Positions 47,523 to 59,284 of a DNA stretch of 64,000 nt are shown here, in pieces; the stretch's first letter is position 1, and each line of letters opens with the position of its first letter. The stretch is from Medicago truncatula. Lineage: Eukaryota > Streptophyta > Magnoliopsida > Fabales > Fabaceae. The notes below the pieces were generated by a model. The model was not told the DNA's origin. It saw nothing but the letters and a program-made list of their open reading frames with translations, and made no database searches. The stretch spans positions 9,186,001-9,250,000 of the forward strand of contig NC_053046.1 in assembly GCF_003473485.1 (NCBI RefSeq), in the 5' to 3' direction. Both the position numbers and the translations under genes were made by a program.

Positions 47523-48978
47523 TCATTGTTCTGTAGGAAGTCCATTTTGAGTCCAAGCAGCATAACCACCAGCTATGTCTGTGAGTCCAGTGAACCCCTA
47601 TACAATGCAAAACAGTTGTCACTACACAATCTTTGAGCTTAAAATTTTAAAGAATTTAAGATAATAAAGTATCACTTTGAAATTGGAAAGTAGTACAAAC
47701 TATTTTTGTTTTCTCTATCAGGTTTTGTATCATCTAGCATTCAACAAAAATAATAGGTCCAAAGTCGAACAAGAAGTGAATGGGGGAATTTAAAAGCTGA
47801 ATGAAAGATGACAGTCAAACAAACTAGGAAACTTTTTTCAACTGCAATCAACTACTGCAATGTAAATATTAGCAATTGAAAGAAGAAATGCTTACAGCAG
47901 CTAACAAGTCAGTAGCAGCCATCATAGACCTTTTCCCAAGCTGACAACCCTGCAAAAACAATAACATTAATTTACATTAGCAGATGAATTAAGTTGGAGT
48001 ACTTGAAAATAACATACATAATCTCATGCACTTACAACAATAACTTCATCTTCTTTTCTAAAATGTGAGGAGACCTCTTTAACAAAATTGCTGTTCTTTG
48101 TCATCCCTGAATACATGAGAAAATAATTTACATTAACATCAAACACTATATGAATAGATTAGAGAAAAGGACATTAATGGTCAATGGATTATCAATTTGA
48201 TCTCTTACAATTACAACCTATTCTATCAAACCTCAGTCGTTTGATTGATCTAATGGCTAAGAGTATTATTATATCTCTTAGACTTATGACAATCAACAAT
48301 AATTTAACATAGTGTTTGAGAATTGAATTAGAACCTGATCCAACTTTGTACATATAAGGTATGTTAATTGCACCAGGAGCGTGTCCAGCATTAAACTCTT
48401 CCGTGGTCCTGCACAATCACAATAAACAGGTATGGAAAGTCGTGATTTTTGGCTTCTTCCAAAACATTATCAGTAAGTATATTAATCGGTTACTTTACCT
48501 TACATCCAAATACTTATGGCCAGCTAGAAGAAGCTCGTGAGCTACACGCACTGGCACCGAGGTTGGAACTCCAACAACTTCTTCTAAATTCCCCTTTAAA
48601 CCACACATCGTGCTTCAATATAAAAAAACCATCAACAACGTTACTTACTCAAATAAAAAACAATTTTATTGAACTATGATCAACACTTTGTTTACACTTA
48701 CCGGAAGTTCGAAAACTTTGGTTGAACAACAACACTTCTGTGTACCTTATTAAATTTGGAAGATTTTATAAACGAAAAACTGCACGTACATAATAATAAC
48801 AACACTAAGAATTTGAAAACACATAGATAATAACAAAGTAAACAAAAACATAAAGATATAGAAGAATTGTTTAATTAGAGTGTGACCTTGTTATGGTCGT
48901 GTTCTGCCGTAGAATTTGAGGACGTGTAAGGAAGCATGCGGCGGAGACATCAAACGAAGTTGCTATCATTGTTTTCAT
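47523..48978 (-). CDS. Chloroplast rhodanese (sulfurtransferase) of the SEN1/STR15-STR16 type
   Basis: Single-domain rhodanese; family members transfer sulfane sulfur in vitro, and Arabidopsis SEN1 is induced in dark and senescence (family knowledge). Exons in transcript order: 48978-48887, 48737-48702, 48612-48499, 48408-48335, 48106-48036, 47949-47896 and 47597-47523, giving 171 aa with phases matching. A transit-like N-terminus of about 55 residues precedes VPTSVPVRVAHELLLAGHKY, then LDVRTTEEFNAGHAPGAINI. The active-site loop is CQLGKRS with catalytic Cys131, and the C-terminus is DIAGGYAAWTQNG. Two candidate starts (ATG at 48976-48978 and 48967-48969) are in frame. Synteny favours SEN1 (STR15) while sequence also fits STR16, so no symbol is given. 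It is divergent from LTO1 with 494 bp between start codons. Confidence 0.9.
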
Positions 48979-49472
48979 CGTCACTATTATAGACAAATAC
49001 TATGAAATGCAAACTAGTGGTTATCTTTTTTATGAAATGCTTTGAGGTTGTTATTGCAAAACCGAAGATTTTAATCTCTTACCAATTATAGTACCTCTTT
49101 ATACGTATCAATCGCTTACTAATTTTTTACATTTTTTTATTACAAAAACATATTTTGGATAAAACAGTTCTGACACGTAATGTCTCGTATACAGTGTAAC
49201 AATTGTACACCTACAAGTGGGACACGTCGTAATCTCATCACAAACATTATTGGATTGGATAATGTTTCCACATTCCAATGTGGGTGGAAATCTTCTCATA
49301 CACGTGGCAACACCATCCAACTTATAATGGGCCAACAACATATTTGAACCCAAGCCCGTTACAATGGGCTTTAAATAAAGCCCAAGCCCATTCATAAAAA
49401 AATTGTCCAATACCAGTTAGCAGCAGCATTCTCAATGATGAAGAAAGTAGCCATAGAATTTTCCAATTCTCA
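48979..49472. promoter_or_regulatory. Bidirectional promoter region between the rhodanese gene and LTO1
   Basis: It contains a G-box (CACGTGGC, 49301-49308), common in light-regulated genes. TGGGCC at 49328-49333, TGGGCT at 49365-49370 and the complement AGCCCA at 49385-49390 are site II-type words typical of housekeeping plastid and mitochondrial genes. The frame at 49108-49410 (minus) is judged non-coding. Confidence 0.55.
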
Positions 49473-52400
49473 ATGGCTACCTTCACCCTCACAACACTAT
49501 CACCTTCTTTCTCTTCTCATTTCTTCGCACCGGTTCGGTTCAACCGTTCTCCGAACCTCTTCTACAAGAATCTGCACTTTCCGAAGCTGCAATCTCTCAA
49601 ATGCTCCTCTTCATCTTCGGAACCAGAAACCTCTACAATTGATTGGACATACAAGCTAATCTCAGGAATCGCCGGAATCGGATTCATCGAAACATCGTAC
49701 CTTGCTTACCTTAAGTTCACTGGCTCCGATGTATTCTGCCCCGTCGGCGGCGATACTTGCTCCAGTATACTCAATAGTGATTACGCCGTCGTTTTTGGTA
49801 TCGTCTATGTCCTTAACTAACTAACGTCTATGCATTTTATTTCTTTGTACTTATTTCTTAATTAAGTGCTTATAGGATAACCACTTAACTTATAAGTCAT
49901 TTTATTTAACGAAAGTCAAATTGTTTTCATTTAAGTTGTAAGCTGTTTTCATTAGTTATCCTAGATAGCTTAGAGATAAGCTGCAACATAGTCACACCTT
50001 TCGGTGGGTGGTATGGATTCGGTACTTGGTTAGCCACTCTCGAAGAATTAGGCAGGGAGGGTATTTATAGTTGGCAGTGAGCTTAGAAATAATGATATTT
50101 GGTTAGCCACTCTCAGCGAATTGTGGCCATTTATGAGCTATCACAATTGCTTATATCAAATAAGTTAATTCAAACTGTTCTTAATTATGATGCAACGCGG
50201 TAATAATTTGTGAAAATTGAAATGATTGTACATAATTACATTTGTTTGTGTCATGCCCGTGTCAGACACCGATATGTATTGTGTTGGTGTCAGACACTAA
50301 TACATGTTGGATACTCACACACCTTCAAATGCAAGTTTAGTGCTAAGTGGTCATTTACTCATTTATAACATGCCTTTAAGTTTTAGATAACTATGCTTAT
50401 TCTATTGAATACACAGTGTTGAGTTGTGATCGGAGAATGATAAAAATTTGACACAAAGAACATCACCTATGTTTTATGCTTTTGTTTTTGCTGTTATGTA
50501 CTGCACAAATTGTGTTTCAAATATTGTGTGAATGAAATTGGTTTTGCATCTGGCAGGTGTACCTCTTCCTTTGATTGGGATGGCTGCGTATAGTTTTGTA
50601 GCTGCTCTTAGTCTTCAGTTAACTACAAAGAAGAATTTACCTTTTGGGGTTAACAGATCGAATGCTCAACTAGTATTGCTTGGAAGCACAACCTCAATGG
50701 CAACTGCTAGTGCTTATTTTTTGTACATTCTAACAACAGCGTTTCCTGAATCATCTTGCTCCTATTGCCTACTTTCGGTTCTCTTGTCGTTTTCGTTATT
50801 CTTTCTCACACTCAAGGTGTTCAATGTTAAAAAAACTTTTATTGTCCAACTTTTTCTATTTCCTTTTTGTGTCTGTGTAATTGATACCCTTTTTGAAATT
50901 TCCGTTTTAGGACATTGGATTGCAAGAGAAGTACAAACAACTGGGTTTGCAGTTGGTTATTGCTAGCTTGGTGATTCTTACATTGAACACCTCCTATAGC
51001 AGTGCTAAATCTACCTCAAGGTGAATATTACGGTATAGCACACATATAATGTTCAATCGCTTCATTTTTTTTTACTGTATAGTACAACTGTTTTGTCACT
51101 CGTCAATTGATGCTAGTATTTCACTAGGTTGAACAAATGTAAGGTATATTTTTTCTTTCATGAGATTTTACATTCAGGCTTATAGCTCATGGCTAATATT
51201 TTCTTATCCAATATTCCTTTTTTTCTAAGCTGCTTTCAGTTTTATTCACATTGACTTCGATATGACATGGTAGAATGCATTTAGTCTGGCAATGAACATT
51301 TTGCACTGCCTTCATGTATATTCTGTGCTTTATAACAGAGACCTTTGTTAGTAATAACTTCCCCTTCGCCTGCTCCTTATCTCCTCCCCTATCCCTTCTT
51401 TCAGTTGAATGTTTGCATAGTCAGAACTCACCGTGTTAAGCATAAATGCATAATTAACCCCTGCTGAGTCGAGATTGTAAGATCAGTCAAGCAGGCTAGT
51501 CAAGTACTCCTGTAAGCCTTAAAGAAAAGAGCGCAGCGGATTTGGCACAAATAATAGCAAATGGAAGTAGCAACCCTCAAGTAGTTTTGATAATGTAATT
51601 AATTAGTACAAATGTTGTCAAATAGTGTCGATGGCGCACCATGGCTGATTGTGGTGACAGATTTTTCACCAACGCCTATGACCAATTTTTGAAGGATGGA
51701 AGCACCCTGGCATTTTATTGAGGATTTTGGCTTTCTGCCACGGTCCTCTATCAATAACCCTGACTTGTATAATGTCATCACATTGAACTGTAATATTATA
51801 AGCGAAATATTGACTTGATGAATACCTACAGAATTTTATTCATCGCCATTATGTGGCAGTTAGTTAGCTTTGGTTTTCTTATTCCTATTAGAGATGGAAG
51901 TTAGGTGAATGACTATGCTTGTGAGATACAATTTTAAATTCACAATTTTTTGATGTCTACTTTAGCAGCATGGCTAAAATTGAGCTGCCATATTTTGCAA
52001 CCGAGATTACAACTCCATCAAGCCCCTTTGCTTTGTCTCTAGCAAGGTATTTGCATTCAATAGGAGCTAAAATGTATGGAGCTTTCTGGTGTTCACACTG
52101 TCTGGAACAAAAAGAGGTATGTGATTGATTACTTACAATTCATTTTGAAAAGTTTAGCCTTACTATGTGGAACAATAATCATCATGATCTATGACTACGT
52201 CTTTTATTTGTTTTTGATAGAATTGCCATAACTTTAGTTTGTATTATATCAAAGTAGTTATCAGAATCCAACTTCAGGAATGCATCTTTCAAAAAAGGAC
52301 TCACTCTCTCATGGCTACTCCTTGTGAGGCTATTGCCTTGGTTTCAATTGGATTTGTATAGTTGGCTGTTTACTTCTTCAAACAAACTTTTCTTGTTCTT

Positions 52401-52851
52401 CTCAGTCATCTAATTCCTCTGCTATAGCCCCTATAGGCATATCACAGTAGAGTAACTTCATTTTATTTTTTCAACCTATTTTCTATTCTTGGTAATCTTG
52501 TCTAACATGTCTTCGAGTACAATTATTCACTTTAACTTCTCGATACAGATGTTTGGACGTGAGGCGGCGAAGCAATTGGATTACGTGGAATGTTTTCCTG
52601 ACGGATATCGAACAGGAACTAAAATGATCGATGCATGTTTAGACGCCAAAATTGAAGGTTTCCCTACATGGATTATTAATGGCCAGGTAAAGAATGTCTT
52701 ATGTTGTTAACTAAAATTTTGAACCTCTCTTCTCTCAAATTTGATTTGATTTCATTACATCTTGCATCTCCTTCAGGTTCTGAGTGGTGAAGTTGAATTA
52801 TCGGAGTTGGCACAAGCGTCTGGTTATAGTGAATCTGATCAACCTAGTTAA
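49473..52851 (+). CDS. LTO1: LTO1: thylakoid VKOR-thioredoxin disulfide-forming protein
   Basis: Catalyses disulfide formation in the thylakoid lumen and is needed for PSII assembly in Arabidopsis (family knowledge). Exons: 49473-49797, 50557-50816, 50911-51020, 51966-52116, 52549-52686 and 52777-52851, giving 352 aa. A transit-like N-terminus of about 55 residues comes first. The membrane VKOR domain follows, with Cys89 and Cys96 (CPVGGDTC) and the redox pair Cys176-Cys179 (CSYC). The thioredoxin-like domain has CSHC (Cys274-Cys277), further Cys297 and Cys312, and the cis-Pro segment GFPTW. All catalytic cysteines are present. The exon 4 acceptor is tandem (TTTAGCAG), so a 351-aa form starting at 51969 is equally in frame. 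An out-of-frame ATG at 49435 could act as an upstream ORF. Confidence 0.94.
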
Positions 52852-53265
52852 TGCTTTTGACAGAAAGTAACAAAGATAGTTGTGTAGAAGCATATATATA
52901 CATTGTACAGCTTGTAGAGTTGTTTGTCCTTTTTAGACATACATATGCACATAAATACTGGTATAAAATTCTTTTTTCGTTATATGCTTAAATGTATAAC
53001 ATGCCTATGATACAGATTTTTGGACGTATGAATAATAATTGAATTAGAGTATCATATAATTCAGTGGTGTTAGGCATATTTTGTGTGAATTGCTTAGCAT
53101 ATTTCTATTGGTTATTCTAATTATAGAGAGAAAGATTTGATCTAATTGTGGTGTCCACAATTTCGAATAGTGCTGGAAATAAGTAGTCGAACTTGTTTGA
53201 GCTCGATTCGACTAATTAAATCAGCTTGAAATTCAACTCGATTCAAACTTAAGAAAAACTCAGTT
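52852..53265. other. 3' region of LTO1 and spacer
   Basis: No gene is recognised. Confidence 0.45.
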
Positions 53266-54592
53266 CAACTCAACTTTTGCTCCATTAGTCAATTTGATCC
53301 CCTCCGTTAGTTTTTTAATGTCTAAAATTTTTTATTTGATTTTAACCGTTTGATTGCATGTTCATTGTATTTAATAGTGAACCTTCAACACCTTTTTTTT
53401 TTTTTTTTTCACTTTTCATCATCGTCTCTCTTCTTCCTCTTCATCAGCATTTTCCATAAGCAAATCTTTTTTCAAAAATTTAAATCCATTCTCTATAATT
53501 GAAACTTAAATTCACAAATCCAAACCCAGATTCACAAAATCTAAAAAAACTGCAACAACACCATAACCTTCCCATACTTCTCATCACAAAGCACACTCAC
53601 AAATCCAGAAACACCATCAGATTTCCACCCCTTTTTCAACTTCCAGAAACCTAGTGCTTGCAAAACTTTCTAGAAATTTGTTCAAATTGTTGGAAGCTAT
53701 TGAAACCGTTTCTGAAAACGTGAATTTCAATCGAAAACGTGAATCAGAAAACCCTCTGATGAAGAAGCAATAACTGAATCAAAAACGTGATATCAGAATT
53801 GTGAAATTCAATCGATGAAATTTAGGTATATTGAGAATTCAGAATTGAAGAAAAAATTACCGGAAATTGAGATCTTGGTTTTATGGTTTGTTGAATTGAA
53901 GGAAGAAAAGGGTTAGAGAGCTGACATTGAGAATTTTGCAGGAAACTGTGAAAATAATATTTGGAGAGAGTGGAATGAAGGAGAGGCTGTGGAATGTGTG
54001 TTCGAATGGAACTGAAAATTGAAAGCAGTTACGGAAGTGATGATGATGTTGTTGTTGTTGATGATATGAATGAAATTGTTTTTGCTGGGAAGAAAAAAGG
54101 GAAATCGAAAAAAATGGTGGAGGGTAAGCAGTGGTGGAAGTGTGTTTGCTTCTGGATTTGGAGTGCTTGGGGATGAGGAGGATGTTGATAATAATGATGA
54201 TGATTATGGGTTTAATTATTTTTTTTGGATTTTTTTTTAATGTTGGTGAAGATGATAGGAAGATGATGAAGAAGTTGAGGGAAGAAGATGAAGAAAATGA
54301 ATAAAAAGTTAGGTGTTGGTAATACATCGTATGGTAAAATAGACATGTGTAATCCAACGGTCGTCTTTTAAGGAAAAATCAAACGGTTTAAATTAAAATA
54401 ATTAATAAGATTTATGGGGGACCACTCTTCTTAATGTTGGTCCACCATAGACATTTGAGGTTAAAGTTAACAACGAGGGACTTTTTTGAATAACAGAGCA
54501 AAAGTTGAGGGACCAAAATTCTGATTTCAAGACTTATGGGAACAAAATGAAAACTGGAAATTAGTTGAGGGACCATTGAATTAATTTAGTCA
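53266..54592. mobile_element. Long-TIR non-autonomous DNA element, copy 2
   Basis: It is related to 3606-5036 in inverted orientation. The left end (CTCAACTTTTGCTCCATTAG) corresponds to an internal part of the right TIR, so the outer roughly 60 bp of the left end is missing. The right arm complement reads AATGGTCCCTCAACTAATTT, TTTTCATTTTGTTCCC and GTTAACTTTAACCTCAAATG, as in copy 1. Frames inside (53881-54357 minus, 53994-54176 plus) are low-complexity or unrecognised. Confidence 0.65.
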
Positions 54593-55419
54593 AATTATTA
54601 TAACACACCCTCTTTTACAATATTCTCAATATAGACTTTTATTTTTTTTTTTATTTTTTTTACGAGAGATAGAGAGAAGAAGGGGATAGAGAGGAAGAGA
54701 GAGATATATAAAATCTTAAAAGAAAAAACAATCCTAAGAAATATCATGTTTTCACGAAAGACTTTTTCGTGTTAAAATTTTACTATAAAATCCTACAAAT
54801 TCTAATTCATTAAACAATCCTTAGAAATTTGAATGATTTTGAATATCATAAGACTTTTTTTAAGTGATAAAGAGTCTTGATTGAATATCACAAGACTTTT
54901 TCTAAATGACAAAGAGTTTTGATTGAATATCATATGACTTTTTTTAAGTTGCAAATAGTCTTGATTGAATACCACACGACTCTTTTATAAAAAAGAAACA
55001 CAACTATGAGGCATTAACAAGTCATAAGTCATATATTCCATCAAATAAGTCGCAATTCAATCATTACACTACAAGTGCAGGAATATTACATAAGCAAAAA
55101 GAAATCCAACCATGAGGCATTAACAAGTCATAAGTCATATATTCCATGTTCTTAAATATTAGGGGGCTTAATTTAAACAAGTCTAAATATTACATTTTTC
55201 AAAAGCATAATTTAATCAGCATCAAGTATCACTTCTTTGAAAATCATGAGGTTGTGATAAACTCCATGAACTATGGTTGAGTAGAACTGGATGGCCCATA
55301 ACTTGGATATGTCATTCTAACAACTCCAGGAGCAGTTGGATGTGGTGGAGCAGGCCCCTCACTAATGTTTGCTTAGATTTCTCAGTTGAAATAGTTGGTC
55401 CTCTCATGCCATACCTCTT
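54593..55419. other. Spacer with local repeats
   Basis: Four copies of a 41-42-bp unit (GAATATCATAAGACT type) lie at 54841, 54882, 54924 and 54966. A phrase starting ATGAGGCATTAACAAGTCAT occurs at about 55007 and 55112. On the minus strand near 55275-55400 one frame reads EGPAPPHPTAPGVVRMTYPS and then a stop, perhaps a captured gene end of unknown source. Confidence 0.5.
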
Positions 55420-55825
55420 TGTACTCACTGCTTGCAATGAAATCGATCAAATTGGTCCCTAGATTTCTAAAATTTTCAATCAAATCAGTCCCTAAATTAT
55501 TACGGTTACTGTCAAATTGATCCTTAAAAGAGGGGTAACAGAGGAAAAACAAAAGAAAAAAAAATTGAAAGTAAAAAGTTAAAACTAAAATTTGCAGTGT
55601 TTCCATCAAATTGATCTGTGTATACGTGGATGACATGTGGACAACACAGCACAACATGTAGGACGACACGTCAGCCTCACTAACAGGGGATTGAATGGAG
55701 GGATGAATTTGATGGATGTCTGTTAAATTCAGAAGCTAATTTGATATTTCAAAAAATTGGGAGACGAATTTGACTGATCCTTGCAAATTTAAAGACGAAT
55801 TTGGATATTTACTCGACACAAAAAA
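55420..55825. mobile_element. Degenerate palindromic element
   Basis: GATCAAATTGGTCCCTAGAT and CAAATCAGTCCCTAAATT on the left are loosely inverted at 55690-55820 (GACGAATTTGACTGATCC). The sequence is eroded and exact ends are not placed. Confidence 0.45.
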
Positions 55826-56641
55826 TAGGTGGTAGATCCTATTATTAAATTGGTTACACCATCATTAATAATTTTTAAGATTTTTTATGTTTATATATCT
55901 CTAAGAGGATCTTGACTCCACGTGAGTATGAGCAACTCATTTGATAAATACATCAAATTTTACATGCATGGATTTAAACATCCTACTTTTTTGCCTTAAT
56001 CGGAAATCCAGAGACAAGAACTTGACAAGATAAGTTAGTTTAATATTCAAAACTTGAAATAATCCGAATAATTATTTGGTCAAAAAAATCCAAAAAATTC
56101 TCCTATTCAAGAAAGACGATCACACCAATCCCATACAAGTACAATTATTGCAAGCAGACAAACACAAACCACACTATCGCGACCATGGTTTCCTTAACCA
56201 ATAACCATAATTAAAATCAAAACAAACACGATTAACTAACGCGTAAACCATATCCATCCAAATCGTACCATCGTACGGCTAGGATCGCATCTGCGTACTT
56301 ATCTGCATGCAGTCCAAGATAACTCCCATGTAGACCCCACATTAGCCTCTTAAAATTGGAAGATGCTTTCGAATATTCCCTTTAACCGCACAACCGCAAA
56401 ATCACATTTCTTTTTCATTTATTTTTTCCTCCAATTACTTTCCCTCTTTCTTCCTTTTTCGTTATCTTAATCTCAAATTAATTTTCTGTTTTATTTAATT
56501 AACCCATTCATTACGTTAATTGCATAACTCCTTATAAATTATAATCCCTATCCATCCAAATCCACCATCACAATCATAATCATCACGATTCGATTCACAA
56601 TCACACCTTTTTCTTCTATCACTACGCCAATAAAAAAAAAC
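55826..56641. other. Spacer and promoter of the SEC14-like gene
   Basis: A TATA word (TTATAAAT) lies at 56532-56539, about 100 bp upstream of the start codon. No other gene is recognised. Confidence 0.5.
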
Positions 56642-57641
56642 ATGAGCACCACCATAACTGAACTTGAACAAGAAGAATTGCTTGAGAAATTGGAAGTCTT
56701 CAAGATCAAAGGCAGAGATAAGCATGGCCGCAAGATCCTCCGCATTATCGGAAAATTCTTCCCAGGTAAAAATATATTTCAGTTTTTTTTTTGTCTGTTC
56801 TTTTACCGGTTTTTATGTGATTATTGTTATTAATTTCGATTTTGTGATTTTTTGATTTAGCGCGATTGGTTAGCGTTGAGGTTCTGAAGAAGTTTTTGGA
56901 GGAGAGGATTTTCCCGAAGCTAGGGAAGAAGAAATTCGCTGTGTTGTATATTCACACCGGCGTTCAGAGGAGCGAGAATTTTGCTGGAATTTCTTCTCTC
57001 CGATCGGTTTACGATGCGATTCCGGCGAACGTGAAGGAGAATCTAGAAGCTGTTTATTTTATTCATCCTGGTTTACAAGCTCGCCTTTTTCTCGCTACGT
57101 TTGGCCGTTTTCTCTTCAACGCTGGGTAAGAAACGATGAATTTTTCACGTTAATGTTTTTTGAATTAAATTAAATTTAGTCCTAAATCAGCTTTAAATTA
57201 ATCTTAGTTACAATAGCTTGAATTAAATTCAACGTTACTTGAGAATTAGTCTTATCTTTTTACGCGTTAGAAAAATTAAAATCAGCGTTAATTTTCATTA
57301 TTATAAATTAATGAAGTTGTTTGTAGGTTTCGTTATTAATCGGAAATTTTAATTCTCTCAAAAAAAAAAAAATCGGAAATTTTAATGACTAATATTGGGT
57401 TTTGATTGGGTGTGATAGGTTGTACAGGAAGCTGAGGTACATCAGCAGAATTGGTTATCTATGGGAGAATGTTAGGAGGACCGAAGTGGAGATTCCGGAG
57501 TTCGTATACGACCATGATGAAGATTTGGAGTATCGTCCGATGATGGATTATGGATTAGAGAGTGATCATGCTAGGGTTTATGGTACTGCTCCTGCACTAG
57601 ATTCGCCTGTGACTACTTACTCCATGAGGTGTATCTCGTAG
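56642..57641 (+). CDS. Small SEC14/CRAL-TRIO-like protein
   Basis: Three exons, 56642-56765, 56861-57125 and 57419-57641, give 203 aa. The protein fits a short CRAL-TRIO (SEC14-like, GDAP2-type) lipid-binding fold without the N-terminal CRAL-TRIO helix region. EELLEKLEVFKIKGRDKHGR then KILRIIGKFFPA matches the usual GRDKxGRxxxRI..FP start. VLYIHTGVQRSENFAGISSL and LEAVYFIHPGLQARLFLATF fit the HPxxxxR part. The C-terminal tail after about residue 165 (EYRPMMDYGLESDHARVYG) looks plant-specific. A lipid ligand cannot be deduced. It follows LTO1 in the same orientation; the Arabidopsis neighbour At4g35750 is the likely counterpart (recalled). Confidence 0.88.
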
Positions 57642-58499
57642 GGTCTAGGATTTGGGTTCACTGTAGCCGTTGGATCGGAGTCATTGGATTAAGATGAAAT
57701 GATTTGTATCTTAAGTTCAGTAATGTGAAATATAGGCCGTTTGATCTTTTTATCCAATACCACCGACTTCTTGATTGCATTGTGTTTTGACTGCAGTGAA
57801 TTCAAATCTTTGTGTTTAGTAAAACAGAGCTTTCAAATAGTTATGGAGGGCCATGGTTATTGAGATATAATGTGCAGAAAGAAAAAGATGGAAACAATAG
57901 TTCCATTTTGTTTTCTTTAGGTCTTGTCATGTTTTTTGTTTTCTTTTTTTTAGGTGCTGTCAACATCTTGATATTAATAGTTATGGAAGGATATTTTCAT
58001 TTTTTTGTTGGATAATTCAATGATATATATAGTAATTTTATCGATAATTTTTGCATCCATATCTCTCTGTTTTTGATCCAGCAAAGAGTTTTTTGTTACA
58101 TAAACCATCTCAACCACATACGTAAAATAACAATAATAATTTTCTATAATAAATACATCTAGTTTAGAAAATTATAAGTTGAGATTCTCAACACAACAAA
58201 TAAGTTTTGTCTTTCCACAAGTTTTTTCAATTAGTAAAAGTGTATTAAAAATGTTAGGTCAAATGTTATAAAAAAATTTAAACTACGATTCCTCCACTTA
58301 CGTAAATGAGTTTTCAATTATTAATATCTCGTTTATCAGCCCAAAATAAAAATTGTTCTGGATTTAATCTAACATTATTCTCACCGTAATACATTCAGCA
58401 AAACAAAGAACTTGATGTAGCACCAAACTACAAAAGACAAAAGTGTAAAGAGGATACCACATTACAAAATCAACATTTAATTTAATCCCCTACAAAAGA
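57642..58499. other. 3' region of the SEC14-like gene and spacer
   Basis: The first roughly 200 bp are probably 3' UTR; the rest is AT-rich with no gene. Confidence 0.45.
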
Positions 58500-58980
58500 C
58501 ATTAGGGAATCTCATGCAAGGAGATAGGCCCCTATTTATAGCACCACACTCAACTAAAAATTGAGAGCAACATTTAGTTCCCATAAACTCTCCAATTGGA
58601 ACGAATCAATATGTTGGTTAACAAGTTCCCAAAACGTGAACATTGAATGATTCTTCAACAAGCTGAACTACATGAAGGAATTCAAGAAGTAAATAACACG
58701 TTGGATGCCCAAAGACCAACTAAAGAGCATACCCTAAAAAGCAAGAATTAGGCATGGGTAATATAAAGAATAGTGTTGGCAAAAACCCATGAAGAAAAGA
58801 CCCATTATGGTCTCTAATGATGACACGAAAGCCAACATAATTGAAATCAATAAACACACTTCCATCCGCATTCAAATACCATTCAGATGATGCTGCCACA
58901 AGACCAACCCCTCCATAACAAGGGTCGCAACAAAACAAATAGAGCCAAACGCATAAAATACATGCTTCAACAATGCATGA
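58500..58980 (-). pseudogene. RNase H-like remnant of a non-LTR retrotransposon
   Basis: The minus strand reads SSEWYLNADGSVFIDFNYVG then FRVIIRDHNGSFLHGF, the W.LN.DGS...IRD.NG signature of the RVT_3 RNase H-like domain, at about 58880-58770. Stops and frame shifts follow. No catalytic integrity is expected. Confidence 0.65.
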
Positions 58981-59024
58981 ACAAATCCAAATGCGAAAAG
59001 AACATGCTTCACCAAGGTATTAAT

Positions 59025-59284
59025 TGTTCTATTTAAAAAATTAGTTGATAAGTTAGTTATGTATCTTGCTTGTTAAGAAACAAGTTAATTTGTTAATCAG
59101 GTTACTTGTAAAACAAGTTAGTTTTGAAGTTAGATGTAAACTCCATTTGTATAAGTAACGAGTATACACAATGTAACAATATGCGATAATAATCAAAAGA
59201 AAATTTTGATTTCCTATCATTCACTCTCTCAATTTTCTACAATCCCTAAACCCAATTTTCTCAAAGTAACAAGGTGTTCTATCA
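59025..59284 (+). repeat. Copia-type LTR (260 bp)
   Basis: It begins TGTTCTATTT and ends GTTCTATCA. The primer-binding site follows at once, and it contains CAAGTTAGTT and GTATACACAATGTAAC words typical of LTR U3/R. The partner LTR is absent from the window. Confidence 0.65.

Noticed and set aside
49108-49410. 100-codon minus-strand frame with several Cys residues
   Set aside because: It lies in the short divergent promoter, has no family match, and the Cys pattern fits no zinc finger I know.
53881-54357. 158-codon minus-strand frame
   Set aside because: It is Ile/Ser/His-rich low complexity inside the long-TIR element, with a counterpart of the same kind at 4527-4865.
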